DNA of 64,000 nucleotides from an uncultured Collinsella sp. (GCA_900541175.1 UQIT01000010.1:1-64000), one strand, 5' to 3'; positions 38,332-47,449 are shown, counted from the first letter of the stretch. The notes: a model not told the origin generated them from the sequence alone. Numbers and translations are program-made.

Positions 38332-38373
38332 ATATACCCCTCGGCCGCCCGCTTGGGCTGCAAAGGGGTATAT
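38332..38373 (-). terminator. Hairpin after purA, probable terminator
   Basis: ATATACCCCT pairs with AGGGGTATAT, with an inner GCCC/GGGC stem. It lies about 22 bp past the purA stop and before purD. A second small hairpin (GGCTCG/CGAGCC) is close by near 38301-38319. Confidence 0.55.
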
Positions 38374-38395
38374 CGCAATAACCAAATAGTCCCGA

Positions 38396-39682
<1,287 letters not shown>

Positions 39683-39775
39683 GTTTACTCCTTACATTCA
39701 TGGACTGTCTACGCGCCACACCGGCACGCAGAAGCACAAAACATTCCCAGTATACCCGTGCAACGGGCGCCTGTC

Positions 39776-41167
39776 CTACTCCTCGGCATGTGCCCCATCA
39801 AGCTCATAGAACTTGGTGGATGCCGGCAGGAACATCAGGTCGACGTCGCCGATCGGGCCCGAACGGTTCTTGGCCACGACGATACGCGTAACGCCCTCGT
39901 CGGGTCGATCGTCGCGCGAGGCTTCGGCCTCGTCGGCGGAGCGGTCCAAGAACATGACGATATCGGCGTCCTGCTCGATGGAGCCCGATTCACGAAGGTC
40001 GGAAAGCTGCGGGCGCTTGCCGGTACGGGATTCGACCTGACGCGAGAGCTGTGACAGCGCGATGAGCGGGATCTTGAGCTCCTTGGCCATGATCTTCAAA
40101 CCACGCGACATCTCCGAAACCTCGACGGTACGGCTCTCGGAGCGGCGTCCCGGCGGAGGACTCACCAGCTGCAGGTAGTCCAGGATGATGATTGCCTTCT
40201 CCTTGTTATGGAGCATGCGGCGGCTCTTGGCGCGAATCTCGGTCACTGTGGTGCCGGGCGTATCGTCAATCAGAATATCGAGCTTGGACAAGGTCTGCGT
40301 GGCCTCGTTGATATTGGCCCACTGCTCGGGGCTAATGCGGCCCATGCGGAAGTCACTGATCGAGATCATGGCGTAGGCGCAAATCAGACGCTGGGCAATT
40401 TCCTTGCCCGACATCTCCAGAGAGAAGAAGCCGACGGTATAACCAGCAGCGGCAGCGTTGAGCGCCAGGTTCAGAGCGAACGACGTCTTACCTACAGCAG
40501 GACGGGCGCCGATGATGATGAGCTGGCCCTCGCGAAAACCCATGAGCATGCGGTCGAGCGATGGGAAGCCCGTGGGCACGCCCGCAGCCTGGCCACCGGC
40601 CTGGCACACTTCCTCGGCCTCGTTATAGGCCTCGACCATAAACTCGGTCAACGTCTTGTAGCTCGACTTGACCTCGCGCGCCGTAACCTTGAGCAGCTTG
40701 CTCTCGGCCAGCTCGACAACCTCTTTGGTGTCGGTGGGGGCGTTATATGCCAGCGCGTTGATCTCGTTAGTGGCGCCGATCAGCTCGCGCAGCATCGAGT
40801 CGCGTCGAACGATGGCGGCATGGTGCTGCCAGTTGACGAGCGACAGGGTCTGACCCATCAACTCCAAAATGTACGCTTCGCCGCCCACGGCATCGAGCTT
40901 GTTGATGCTTCGCAGGTAATCGATCAGCGAGATGGAGTCGATGGGAATGCGGCTGTTGTACATATCGACCATCGCAGTATAGATGGTCTTATGAATGGGC
41001 CGGTAGAAGTCATCGGGCTGCAGCTCGACCTGGGCCTCTTCGACCACCTCGGGCGATAGCAGCATAGCGGCCAGTACATTGGCCTCTGCATCTTGGTTTT
41101 GGGGAAGACCCAACTTTGAGCCGCGGTCCTCGACCGTCAGCCCGGTCTCCCTATCGTCATATGCCAT
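39776..41167 (-). CDS. dnaB: Replicative DNA helicase
   Basis: Hexameric 5'-3' helicase of the replisome. From MAYDDRETGL at 41167 (463 residues; an in-frame ATG at 41179 is closer to the ribosome site) the N-terminal primase-binding domain (QNQDAEANVLAAML onward) is followed by the RecA-like motor with Walker A GARPAVGKTS (220-229), AIIILDYLQLV (Walker B) and IALSQLSRQVESR. No intein is present. Its position next to rplI and purA is canonical. Confidence 0.95.
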   Translation of the reverse strand: MAYDDRETGLTVEDRGSKLGLPQNQDAEANVLAAMLLSPEVVEEAQVELQPDDFYRPIHKTIYTAMVDMYNSRIPIDSISLIDYLRSINKLDAVGGEAYILELMGQTLSLVNWQHHAAIVRRDSMLRELIGATNEINALAYNAPTDTKEVVELAESKLLKVTAREVKSSYKTLTEFMVEAYNEAEEVCQAGGQAAGVPTGFPSLDRMLMGFREGQLIIIGARPAVGKTSFALNLALNAAAAGYTVGFFSLEMSGKEIAQRLICAYAMISISDFRMGRISPEQWANINEATQTLSKLDILIDDTPGTTVTEIRAKSRRMLHNKEKAIIILDYLQLVSPPPGRRSESRTVEVSEMSRGLKIMAKELKIPLIALSQLSRQVESRTGKRPQLSDLRESGSIEQDADIVMFLDRSADEAEASRDDRPDEGVTRIVVAKNRSGPIGDVDLMFLPASTKFYELDGAHAEE

Positions 41168-41328
41168 GAGCATCCTCATTCATATCGCTTGCGAGCATCC
41201 ATAGTATCAGCCACGGTTCCAAAACGCGCCGCGCGCCGCCAATCATCACCGAACCAAACGGATGAACGGTCCTGTATATAGGACTTCGACGCAACGTTCA
41301 CCATGACACTCACTCAGCGCAAAAAACA

Positions 41329-41358
41329 AAAGGGCGCCCTGGTTTCCCAGAGAGCCCT
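41329..41358 (-). terminator. Intrinsic terminator after rplI
   Basis: AAGGGC pairs with GCCCTT with inner CTCTGG/CCAGGG pairing on the minus strand, followed by TTTGTTTTTT. It separates the rpsF-rplI operon from dnaB. Confidence 0.7.
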
Positions 41359-41391
41359 TCTTAGAACAAGATTGTTGCGTTGCAGCAAATG

Positions 41392-41931
41392 CTACTCGGC
41401 AGCAGCCTCAGTCTCGACCTCGGCGGTCTCGGCCTCGGCGACCTCAGCGGCCTCCTCGACCTCAGCCTCGGCAGCGAGCTCCTCGGCGGTAACGCCGACG
41501 AGAACGACAACCTCGGCCTTGATCTCGCGGTACAGCGAGATGGCAACGGTGTGGGCACCGGCAACCTTGATGGGCTTACCGAGCTCGACGCGCTTGCGGT
41601 CGATGTCCATACCGAGCTGAGCCTTGATGGCGTCAGCGATCATAGCGGCGGTAACGGAGCCAAAGAGGATGCCCTCGTCGCCGACCTTGACGTCAACGGT
41701 GACCGTCTTGCCCTCGAAGGCAGCCTTGGTCTCGTTGGCGGTAGCCAGACGGACGGCCTCGCGCTTGGCGATGTTGTTGCGACGCTCGTCAAGCTGCTTG
41801 AGGTTGCCCTTGGTGGCGGCAACAGCGAGCTTCTTGGGGAACAGGAAGTTCTCAGCGTAACCCTGAGCGACCTCTACGACGTCACCCTCACCGCCCTTGC
41901 CCTTGATCTCATCGAGAAGAATAACCTTCAT
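41392..41931 (-). CDS. rplI: 50S ribosomal protein L9 with acidic tail
   Basis: 23S rRNA-binding protein spanning the L1-stalk region. The N-terminal domain MKVILLDEIKGKGGEGDVVEV and NFLFPKKLAVAAT is canonical, joined by a long helix to a C-domain ending near LYREIKAEVVVLVG. At 179 residues it is about 30 longer than usual: the last 30 (EELAAEAEVEEAAEVAEAET and on) are almost only Ala, Glu and Val. It is last in the rpsF-ssb-rpsR-rplI operon, 15 bp after rpsR. Confidence 0.95.
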   Translation of the reverse strand: MKVILLDEIKGKGGEGDVVEVAQGYAENFLFPKKLAVAATKGNLKQLDERRNNIAKREAVRLATANETKAAFEGKTVTVDVKVGDEGILFGSVTAAMIADAIKAQLGMDIDRKRVELGKPIKVAGAHTVAISLYREIKAEVVVLVGVTAEELAAEAEVEEAAEVAEAETAEVETEAAAE

Positions 41932-41946
41932 GATGCGTCTCCCTTC

Positions 41947-42213
41947 TTAGCCGCGGTCGCGGTTGCCACGAGAGGAAACCACGGGGACGGTGTACGGCAG
42001 GAGAGCCATCTCGCGGGCGCGCTTGATGGCGTTGGCGATGTCATGCTGATGCTGCGTGCAAGCGCCAGTGACGCGACGGGGCTTGATCTTGCCACGGTCG
42101 GTCATGTACTTACGGAGAAGCTGAGTGTCCTTATAGTCGATGAACTCAGTGTTCTCCTTGCAGAACTGGCAGTACTTACGACGCGGCTGACGTGCAGAAA
42201 AATCATTAGCCAT
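41947..42213 (-). CDS. rpsR: 30S ribosomal protein S18
   Basis: 88 residues from MANDFSARQPRRKYCQFCKE at 42213; binds S6 and 16S rRNA in the platform. The central DTQLLRKYMTDRGKIKPRRVTGAC and IANAIKRAREMALLPYT are the family core. A Cys pair at the N-terminus (YCQFC) may bind zinc, as in other actinobacterial S18 variants. It sits between ssb and rplI, 72 bp after ssb. Confidence 0.96.
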   Translation of the reverse strand: MANDFSARQPRRKYCQFCKENTEFIDYKDTQLLRKYMTDRGKIKPRRVTGACTQHQHDIANAIKRAREMALLPYTVPVVSSRGNRDRG

Positions 42214-42285
42214 GTCAAAATACCTTTCATTTGGCAACTTCGGCGAACCGAAGCCGCCTCTCACTCAAAAATAGGTGAACAACCC

Positions 42286-42738
42286 TTAGAACGGGATGTC
42301 CTCATCGTAGACGTCGACCGCGGGCGGCGTAGCCACCGGTGCGGCAGGACGTGCTGCGGGCGCGGGAGCTGCGGGGGCGTAACCGCCCTGATCGTAGCCA
42401 CCCTGGCCACCACGGGAGCTCATAAACTCGATCTCATCGACGATGACCTCAAGCTTGCTCCGGCGCTGGCCGTCGCGCTCCCAAGAGCTGTAGCGCAGCT
42501 TGCCCTCGATCGCGACCTTGTTTCCCTTTGCCAGGAAACGGCTCACGGCCTCGGCGCGGGTACCGAACATGGTGCAGTCGACAAAGTTGGGATAGTCCTC
42601 CCACTCGCCAGTCTGCGCGTTGCGGCGACGATCGTTCACGGCGACGCCAAAGGACAGAACCTGGGTTCCGCCGGCGGTGGCGCGCAGCTCGGGATCGCGG
42701 GTGAGGTTACCGGTGATGTTCACTCGATTGATGCTCAT
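42286..42738 (-). CDS. ssb: Single-stranded DNA-binding protein
   Basis: 150-residue OB-fold protein that coats ssDNA in replication and repair. The N-terminus is NRVNITGNLTRDPELR, with VAVNDRRRN, GTRAEAVSRFLAKGNKVAIEGKLR and the typical length. A Gly/Ala/Pro-rich linker leads to the acidic partner-binding tip DEDIPF at the C-terminus. GAGGAAG precedes the ATG. Its place between rpsF and rpsR is standard. Confidence 0.96.
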   Translation of the reverse strand: MSINRVNITGNLTRDPELRATAGGTQVLSFGVAVNDRRRNAQTGEWEDYPNFVDCTMFGTRAEAVSRFLAKGNKVAIEGKLRYSSWERDGQRRSKLEVIVDEIEFMSSRGGQGGYDQGGYAPAAPAPAARPAAPVATPPAVDVYDEDIPF

Positions 42739-42786
42739 AACTCACTACTTCCTCTTGGGGCACAAGCCCAGTCCAAAACGACAGTC

Positions 42787-43080
42787 TTACTCCTGGTCGT
42801 CGCGACGGACGATCATGTGGCGGACCACAGCGTCGGTGATGCGCAGGACGCGATCAAGCTCGGCGATCTGGGTAGGATCTGCGTGGAAGTTGATGAGGGT
42901 GTAGTCACCATCGGTGAGGTCGTTGATCTCGTAGGCGAGCTTGCGCTTGCCCCACTCGTCAACGGAGTCGACCTTGCCAGCGCCCTCAGCGATCGTGGTA
43001 TCGATACGCTTCATAACAGCGAGACGAGTCTCGGGGTCGAGCGACGGGTCAACAAAGAACAGCAGTTCATAAGCCTTCAT
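42787..43080 (-). CDS. rpsF: 30S ribosomal protein S6
   Basis: 97 residues from MKAYELLFFVDPSLDPE at 43080 (GGAGGTGACAAT before it). S18 partner in the 30S platform; core words are KVDSVDEWGKRKLAYEINDLTDGDYTLI and RITDAVVRHMIVR. First gene of the rpsF-ssb-rpsR-rplI operon. The leader contains a perfect 8 bp hairpin (43107-43135) and a good promoter (43152-43180). Confidence 0.96.
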   Translation of the reverse strand: MKAYELLFFVDPSLDPETRLAVMKRIDTTIAEGAGKVDSVDEWGKRKLAYEINDLTDGDYTLINFHADPTQIAELDRVLRITDAVVRHMIVRRDDQE

Positions 43081-43106
43081 ATTGTCACCTCCTCTGGGCA
43101 AATGTG

Positions 43107-43135
43107 GCTTCAGGTCGTGAAGGTGCGCCTGAAGC
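43107..43135 (-). promoter_or_regulatory. Leader hairpin of the rpsF operon, possible S6:S18 site
   Basis: GCTTCAGG pairs with CCTGAAGC (minus-strand mRNA) around a 13-base loop, 27 bp before the start codon. In other bacteria the S6:S18 complex represses its operon by binding a leader stem-loop; a match to that motif is plausible but not established here. Confidence 0.4.
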
Positions 43136-43151
43136 AGGAAAAGACTTGGTA

Positions 43152-43180
43152 ATAATATCTTTCAACCTCCCAGGCCGCAA
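43152..43180 (-). promoter_or_regulatory. Predicted promoter of the rpsF operon
   Basis: TTGCGG (43180-43175), 17 bp spacer, TATTAT (43157-43152) on the minus strand, about 70 bp before rpsF. The remaining bases to 43540 (within a 504 bp gap) show only short overlapping frames and no recognisable feature. Confidence 0.6.
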
Positions 43181-43540
43181 GAATATGCAGCTACAACCTC
43201 ATGACCTCCACATATGCCCATGCTCGCACCACGTTTCATGCGCATTCCAACCAAATCCTGACCAAAAGCTTGACGGATTTGTGGACAAGATACGGTACCG
43301 CGGGGACAAGCTGAGCCAAGCCACAGGTCAACGGGCACAAGGCTGTGGTCGCAAAATGCATACCAGTGGTCCACAGCACCACCCGAAGATTTTTAAATTC
43401 ATTGCCAAGTCGCTTATGAATACCCCTTTTGAACAATTGAGTTGATCAACCACGCTGGTCGGAAGCCGTTTTTTGGCACCTCAAACCCCACTGCAACGTC
43501 AAGCGCGGCCAAGCGTTTTAAAAAATGCCAACTTTTCTGT

Positions 43541-43568
43541 TTGCACTTTGCGATTCCTCGTGTATACT
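43541..43568 (+). promoter_or_regulatory. Predicted promoter of the tRNA-Ser genes
   Basis: TTGCAC, 16 bp spacer, TATACT, ending 16 bp before the first tRNA-Ser. Confidence 0.6.
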
Positions 43569-43584
43569 GACTTTCGCATTTAAC

Positions 43585-43675
43585 GGAGAGTTGTCCGAGT
43601 GGCCGAAGGAGCACGATTGGAAATCGTGTAGGCGTCAAAAGCGTCTCCAGGGTTCAAATCCCTGACTCTCCGCCA
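43585..43675 (+). tRNA. tRNA-Ser (GGA)
   Basis: Class II tRNA with a long variable arm. The acceptor GGAGAGT pairs with ACTCTCC; the anticodon loop TTGGAAA gives GGA; the T-loop GGTTCAAATCC is intact and CCA is encoded. It is followed by an intrinsic terminator at 43685. Confidence 0.95.
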
Positions 43676-43684
43676 GTTAATTCC

Positions 43685-43714
43685 AAAGCAGGCCTTCGAG
43701 CCTGCTTTGTTTTT
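43685..43714 (+). terminator. Terminator after tRNA-Ser (GGA)
   Basis: AAAGCAGGC pairs with GCCTGCTTT around CTTCGA, then GTTTTT. Confidence 0.85.
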
Positions 43715-43723
43715 ACCCCACGC

Positions 43724-43814
43724 GGAGGGGTGGCAGAGTGGTTGAATGCGGCGGTCTCGAAAACCGTTTGGCCTGTATAAGGTCACGAGGGTTCGAATCC
43801 CTCCTCCTCCGCCA
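43724..43814 (+). tRNA. tRNA-Ser (CGA)
   Basis: The acceptor GGAGGGG pairs with CTCCTCC (one G-U); anticodon loop CTCGAAA gives CGA; long variable arm; T-loop GGTTCGAATCC; encoded CCA. It is followed by a weaker hairpin and T-run at 43826-43852, then by PAL9. Confidence 0.95.
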
Positions 43815-43825
43815 TTTTGGTTGAG

Positions 43826-43852
43826 AAAGCTCCCGGAAATGGGGGCTTTTTT
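43826..43852 (+). terminator. Terminator after tRNA-Ser (CGA)
   Basis: AAAGCTCCC pairs with GGGGGCTTT over a short loop and runs into TTTTTTG. Confidence 0.7.
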
Positions 43853-43884
43853 GTTATCGAAATACATCTCGATCCCGCGCTTCC

Positions 43885-43953
43885 CCAAACATGTACGTCA
43901 GCCTCCAAAAACGACATTTTTCGACATCTTTGGAGGCTGACGTACACGTTTGG
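43885..43953. repeat. Palindromic element PAL9, left of frameshifted nuclease gene
   Basis: CCAAACATGTACGTCAGCC and onward, 25 bp, is repeated inverted with one mismatch around a 19-base loop (AACGACATTTTTCGACATC). Together with the next 11-12 bases (GATTGAGCTCAC) it recurs inverted as PAL10 on the other side of the gene. Confidence 0.85.
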
Positions 43954-43974
43954 ATTGAGCTCACGGGAGCGGCA

Positions 43975-44981
43975 CTATTCGGAAGGTGCCTCCTCGTCTC
44001 GCATGCTTTTCCAGTTGCGGATAAGTGCCTTGCGTAGTTCGTTTTGTTTTCTCTGGTACCCGGTGTCGGTACAGCGAGGCATGCCGAGTGCTTCGCGAAT
44101 GTTGTTCATGGCGCGGTGAAAGGCGAGCTGACTACTGAACTGAGCCGAAGTGAGCGTAACGATTCGATATCCCATATGGGAAAGAACGGCCTCTCGCTCC
44201 GCATCTGCTCCCTTGCGCTCGAGCTCATCGTGAAACCGCCCTTATATTCGATACCGAGCTCCCTGCGCTTATAGGTCACGAGCGCATCGATTTTGAGTGT
44301 TCGAGCTTTGGCGCAATGCCAGAGACGTTGAGGGATCTCGAGCGGTTTGTTGAGTTCGATACCTCGGATGCCAACGCCGCCTTCGCTTGTTGGGAGCGAG
44401 AGGGCGATTGCCGAAGCGGTCTCCATAGGCGAGGCCGAGTGATCGTAGATGTGCCTGAGCGCAAGCCGTGCACGTGTGGCACCGGGTTTGCCGGGGTGCC
44501 GATCGAGCAGTTCGGTTATTTCATCCTTGGAGGTGGTGGCTGGTTGCTCGGTATAAGGGTCGGCGGGATTGAGCCTCATGCGATAATCGCCGCAAACTTC
44601 ATAGCCATATTCGAGATATTCGATCCTATCCATCCACTCGGCAGCGAGCGCGAAGGTAAAGGCTTCGTCGGTGATGAAGATTCCGGGCGTCAACTCGTTA
44701 ATATGCTCGTAGGGAAGATTTTGTCCAAGAATGTGGCAAACGACGCCTTTGGTACGAATTCGCTCAAATTCGAATACAACCGCGATATCGATAGTCTTAA
44801 GCATATCGGACGGAATGCCGCAGTCGGTAAGGACCTGTCGTATGCGCGCAACACGTTGCTGGGTGGAGATGCCTTGTGCGCCTATCTGGTAGTCGTGCCG
44901 CGCAAGAGACTGAACCAAATTCTGGGGTGCATGATGGACAAGCCATGCGGTTTTATGCGAAATGAGAACAGGGGTATCCAT
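43975..44981 (-). pseudogene. Frameshifted DUF559/Vsr-like PD-(D/E)XK gene between inverted palindromes
   Basis: From the ATG at 44981 (GAGAGG six bases before it), 250 codons read in frame and end in IDALVTYKRRELGIEYKGGF, a clear D-x(12)-E-x-K nuclease core (Asp232, Glu245, Lys247). Near 44229 one base is missing. The sense continues in another frame as DELERKGADAEREAVLSHMG and RIVTLTSAQF, the expected DUF559-like end, stopping at 43975. Repaired length would be about 335 residues. The uncorrected frame gives 291 residues with an unrelated tail. The middle (SASPMET, GGVG, IFITDEAFTFAL, EVCGDYRM) matches the 9.4 kb protein by eye. A sequencing error cannot be excluded. Confidence 0.7.
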
Positions 44982-45048
44982 TGAGGGCCTCTCGCTCTGA
45001 GCCGGTATCCAACTCTTATGTCCGTTGAAGTGGGGAAATATACCGGAT

Positions 45049-45066
45049 GTGAGTAAATCAACTCAC
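45049..45066. promoter_or_regulatory. Small inverted repeat upstream of the nuclease-like gene
   Basis: GTGAGT-AAATCA-ACTCAC, beside a TATATT box in the short leader between PAL10 and the gene at 44981. It could be an operator, but no regulator is known. Confidence 0.3.
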
Positions 45067-45084
45067 TCATGCTGTGAGCTCAAT

Positions 45085-45150
45085 CCAAACATGTACGTCA
45101 GCCTCCAAAGATGTCGGAAAATGTCGTTTTTGGAGGGTGACGTACATGTT
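45085..45150. repeat. Palindromic element PAL10, right of frameshifted nuclease gene
   Basis: An inverted copy of PAL9: read on the other strand it has the same arms, the same loop with one change (TTTTC to TTTCC type) and the same inner flank GATTGAGCTCAC. With the leader to its left it explains the 300 bp gap before the TRIC gene. Confidence 0.85.
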
Positions 45151-45285
45151 CTGGACCCCTGGCATTCCAGCAACGCCATGCCCCCACCCAGTCCCGACCG
45201 TTTGCCGAGCAATAGGGTCGCAATCGGCGCCGAACATGTACTATGTACGGGCATTGTCCAAATCCGTAATCCAAAGGACCCCATC

Positions 45286-45975
45286 TTGCCCGTCGTCGCC
45301 GCTATGACCATTACCTCACATGCCTCGGATGCCATGGTCGCTATCCCCTTTTGGCTCGAGATGTTCGCTGTTGTCGCGGCATCGATCTCGGGTGTGCTGG
45401 TCGCGCGCGAGCACAAGCTCGACCTGGTGGGCGCCGTCGCGCTCGCCGTGGTTTGCGGCCTGGGCGGCGGTCTTTTGCGCGACATGACACTCCAGGTGGG
45501 CAACGTCTACATCCTCAACCAGCCGATGGCGCTGCCGCTTTCCATTGCCACGGCAGCCATCATCTACATTTTCCCGGCAATCGTCGACAAGCCCGAAAAA
45601 CTCATTCCCCTGCTCGACATCATCTCGGTGGGTATTTATGCGGCAACCGGAGCGGACAAGGCGCTGGTCTACGGCTTTGCGCCGGCGGTGTGCATCATGA
45701 TGGGCTTTTTTACCGCGGTGGGCGGCGGCATGCTGAGAGATGGTTTTATGGGTGTGGTGCCGGGTATTTTCCAGCGCACCAACTTCTATGCCATCGCGGC
45801 TATCGCCGGATCGGCAAGCTATGTTTGCCTTGTCATGAGCGGCTTGGTCAGCAATGTCGTCGCACTGGTCGTTTGCGTCGTGGTGACCATGGGGCTGCGC
45901 TGGCTATCGCTACGCTTTGATATCAAAAGCCCCACCGAGGACGACATCGCACGCTTTTTGCACCGCAAAAAGTAG
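45286..45975 (+). CDS. TRIC-type / UPF0126 cation channel family membrane protein
   Basis: Seven-span membrane protein, 229 residues from a TTG at 45286 that has AAAGGA seven bases upstream; ATG 45304 is the alternative and lacks a ribosome site. The two inverted-topology repeats each carry the family motif: GLGGGLLRDMTL (about 60) and AVGGGMLRDGFM (about 145). Bacterial homologues form trimeric K+-permeable channels, but physiology is poorly known. The C-terminus is Lys/Arg-rich and cytosolic. It begins about 135 bp after PAL10. Confidence 0.85.
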   Translation: MPVVAAMTITSHASDAMVAIPFWLEMFAVVAASISGVLVAREHKLDLVGAVALAVVCGLGGGLLRDMTLQVGNVYILNQPMALPLSIATAAIIYIFPAIVDKPEKLIPLLDIISVGIYAATGADKALVYGFAPAVCIMMGFFTAVGGGMLRDGFMGVVPGIFQRTNFYAIAAIAGSASYVCLVMSGLVSNVVALVVCVVVTMGLRWLSLRFDIKSPTEDDIARFLHRKK

Positions 45976-46082
45976 GTGGCGCGGCACGACCCTTCGAAAT
46001 GCAACCGAGAGGCTCTTTTAGAGCGCCCGCGCGTTGGGTACCCTGTTAGGTATATGCCAAACACCTAACAAAAGGATCAACC

Positions 46083-47228
46083 ATGGCTTTCAATCAAACC
46101 GCGGCGGCGCCGTCACACAAGATGCGTCGCTGCCTGCTTATGGCATTCGCGCTCATCGCGCTCGCGCTCACCGCTCTTCCCACGGCGTCATTTGCCGGCA
46201 CGGACACGGCAGGCAACGTACTTGCAACCGACAACGACTCTAATCCGTCCGGCGTCGAGGGCGACCTGTACTGGGCCGGTCAGGCCCTCAACTTGGACGA
46301 CGCCTCCATCGACCGCGACATAATTGCGGCAGGCGAGAGCCTCTCCATCCGCGACTGCACGGTGGGCGGCGCCGTCCGTCTGGCGGCACGCACCATCGAC
46401 ATTGCCAAGACCACGGTTGATGGCAGCGTGACCGTTGCTGGCCAGCATGTCGTTCTCAATTCCGACAGCACCGCTAACTGTTTCTACGCGATAGGCGAGA
46501 CGGTTGCCTTGCGAGGCTCCACCAAGTCGGCAGCGCTCGCGGGCGATACGGTAACCATCGACGGCACCGTCGATGGCGATGTCGAGGTTTGGGCCGACAA
46601 GCTCATCCTGGGCAAGAACGCCCATATCACCGGCACCGTGAACGCGCACGTCTCCGAGGACCCCGAGCGCGCCGCGGGAGCCGAGGTCGGCGCACTCAAG
46701 ATCGACCGCACCGAGAACGAGGATACTTCCACCGTTAACGATGTCATCGGCGGTATCGTCGCCGCGGCACTCTCGACCTGCTTTGTCGCTCTGCTGCTCG
46801 AGCTCGTCTTTCCGCGTGCGACTGCCAGCGCCGCCGGTATGCTCCACCAGCGCCCCATGCCCCTGTGGGTGAGCGGTCTTCTGGGCACGATTGCTATCGT
46901 CCCCGCCGTCCTACTGCTAATTATCTCTATCGCTGGTCTGTCGCTTGCCGGAGCCCTCATGTGCGGTGTTATTGGCATCGCGCTGGTGTCGAGTGCCTTT
47001 GCAGGGTGCGCGATCGCGCGCATGGTCGGACACAGCCAGAACCGCTACGCCATGGCAGCCGCTGGTGGCGTAATCGCAGGCGCCCTCACGGGGCTTCCCC
47101 TCGTAGGCGGCTTCATCAGCGGCGTGGCCTTTGTCTTTATGCTCGGCTACATCATCCAAATCATCTGGCACAACGCCCACCTCAAGCCGCAGCAGCCGGC
47201 TAACACGCCAGAGCTTCCCACCGCTTAG
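46083..47228 (+). CDS. Bactofilin-like polymer-forming membrane protein
   Basis: 381 residues with AAAAGGATCAACC before the ATG. A signal peptide (about 1-38, ending ASFA) leads into a beta-helix-like region (about 55-195) of short repeats such as DRDIIAAGESLSIRD, GSVTVAGQHVVLNS and GTVDGDVEVWADKLIL, resembling the bactofilin/polymer-forming fold but placed outside the membrane. The C-terminal half has four or so hydrophobic spans (from VIGGIVAAALSTCFVALLLE). Function unknown; such fusions occur in Gram-positive bacteria. No partner gene is evident. Confidence 0.75.
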   Translation: MAFNQTAAAPSHKMRRCLLMAFALIALALTALPTASFAGTDTAGNVLATDNDSNPSGVEGDLYWAGQALNLDDASIDRDIIAAGESLSIRDCTVGGAVRLAARTIDIAKTTVDGSVTVAGQHVVLNSDSTANCFYAIGETVALRGSTKSAALAGDTVTIDGTVDGDVEVWADKLILGKNAHITGTVNAHVSEDPERAAGAEVGALKIDRTENEDTSTVNDVIGGIVAAALSTCFVALLLELVFPRATASAAGMLHQRPMPLWVSGLLGTIAIVPAVLLLIISIAGLSLAGALMCGVIGIALVSSAFAGCAIARMVGHSQNRYAMAAAGGVIAGALTGLPLVGGFISGVAFVFMLGYIIQIIWHNAHLKPQQPANTPELPTA

Positions 47229-47236
47229 CAGCCGAT

Positions 47237-47267
47237 CACCACAAAGGGGCCAGGCACCTTTGTGGTG
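47237..47267. repeat. REP-like hairpin
   Basis: CACCACAAAGG pairs with CCTTTGTGGTG around GGCCAGGCA. Its stem matches the hairpin at 14161-14203. Confidence 0.65.
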
Positions 47268-47268
47268 G

Positions 47269-47293
47269 TGCAAAGGGGTCAGGTTACTTTGCA
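47269..47293. repeat. REP-like hairpin, second in tandem
   Basis: TGCAAAG pairs with CTTTGCA around GGGTCAGGTTA, directly after the preceding hairpin. Confidence 0.55.
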
Positions 47294-47305
47294 ACAACAA
47301 ACGAG

Positions 47306-47344
47306 GCGGGGCACTCGGTCATATCGACCGGGTGCCCCGCTTTT
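47306..47344 (+). terminator. Terminator after the bactofilin-like gene
   Basis: GCGGGGCACTCGGTC pairs with GACCGGGTGCCCCGC (15 bp with one mismatch) over 5 bases, then TTTTCTT. Confidence 0.85.
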
Positions 47345-47449
47345 CTTGGAGGGTTCTCTAGTAACTTTTTCAAAACCAATGATCATCAGGTCGGTAGGCC
47401 TGCGCGTCACTCATTACGGAGGCAGTACGCCAGTGAGCATGAAAGGCAA

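Noticed and set aside
43081..43540. Small genes in the 500 bp upstream of rpsF (frames of 66-113 codons on both strands)
   Set aside because: They overlap each other, lack ribosome sites and known motifs, and differ in composition from real neighbours.
44106..44235. Programmed ribosomal frameshift in the nuclease-like gene
   Set aside because: No slippery heptamer or downstream pseudoknot is visible; the sequence is better explained by a lost base.
43880..45160. Target-site duplication around the PAL9-PAL10 unit
   Set aside because: The bases just outside the two palindromes do not match over any convincing length, so insertion by a classical transposase is not shown.
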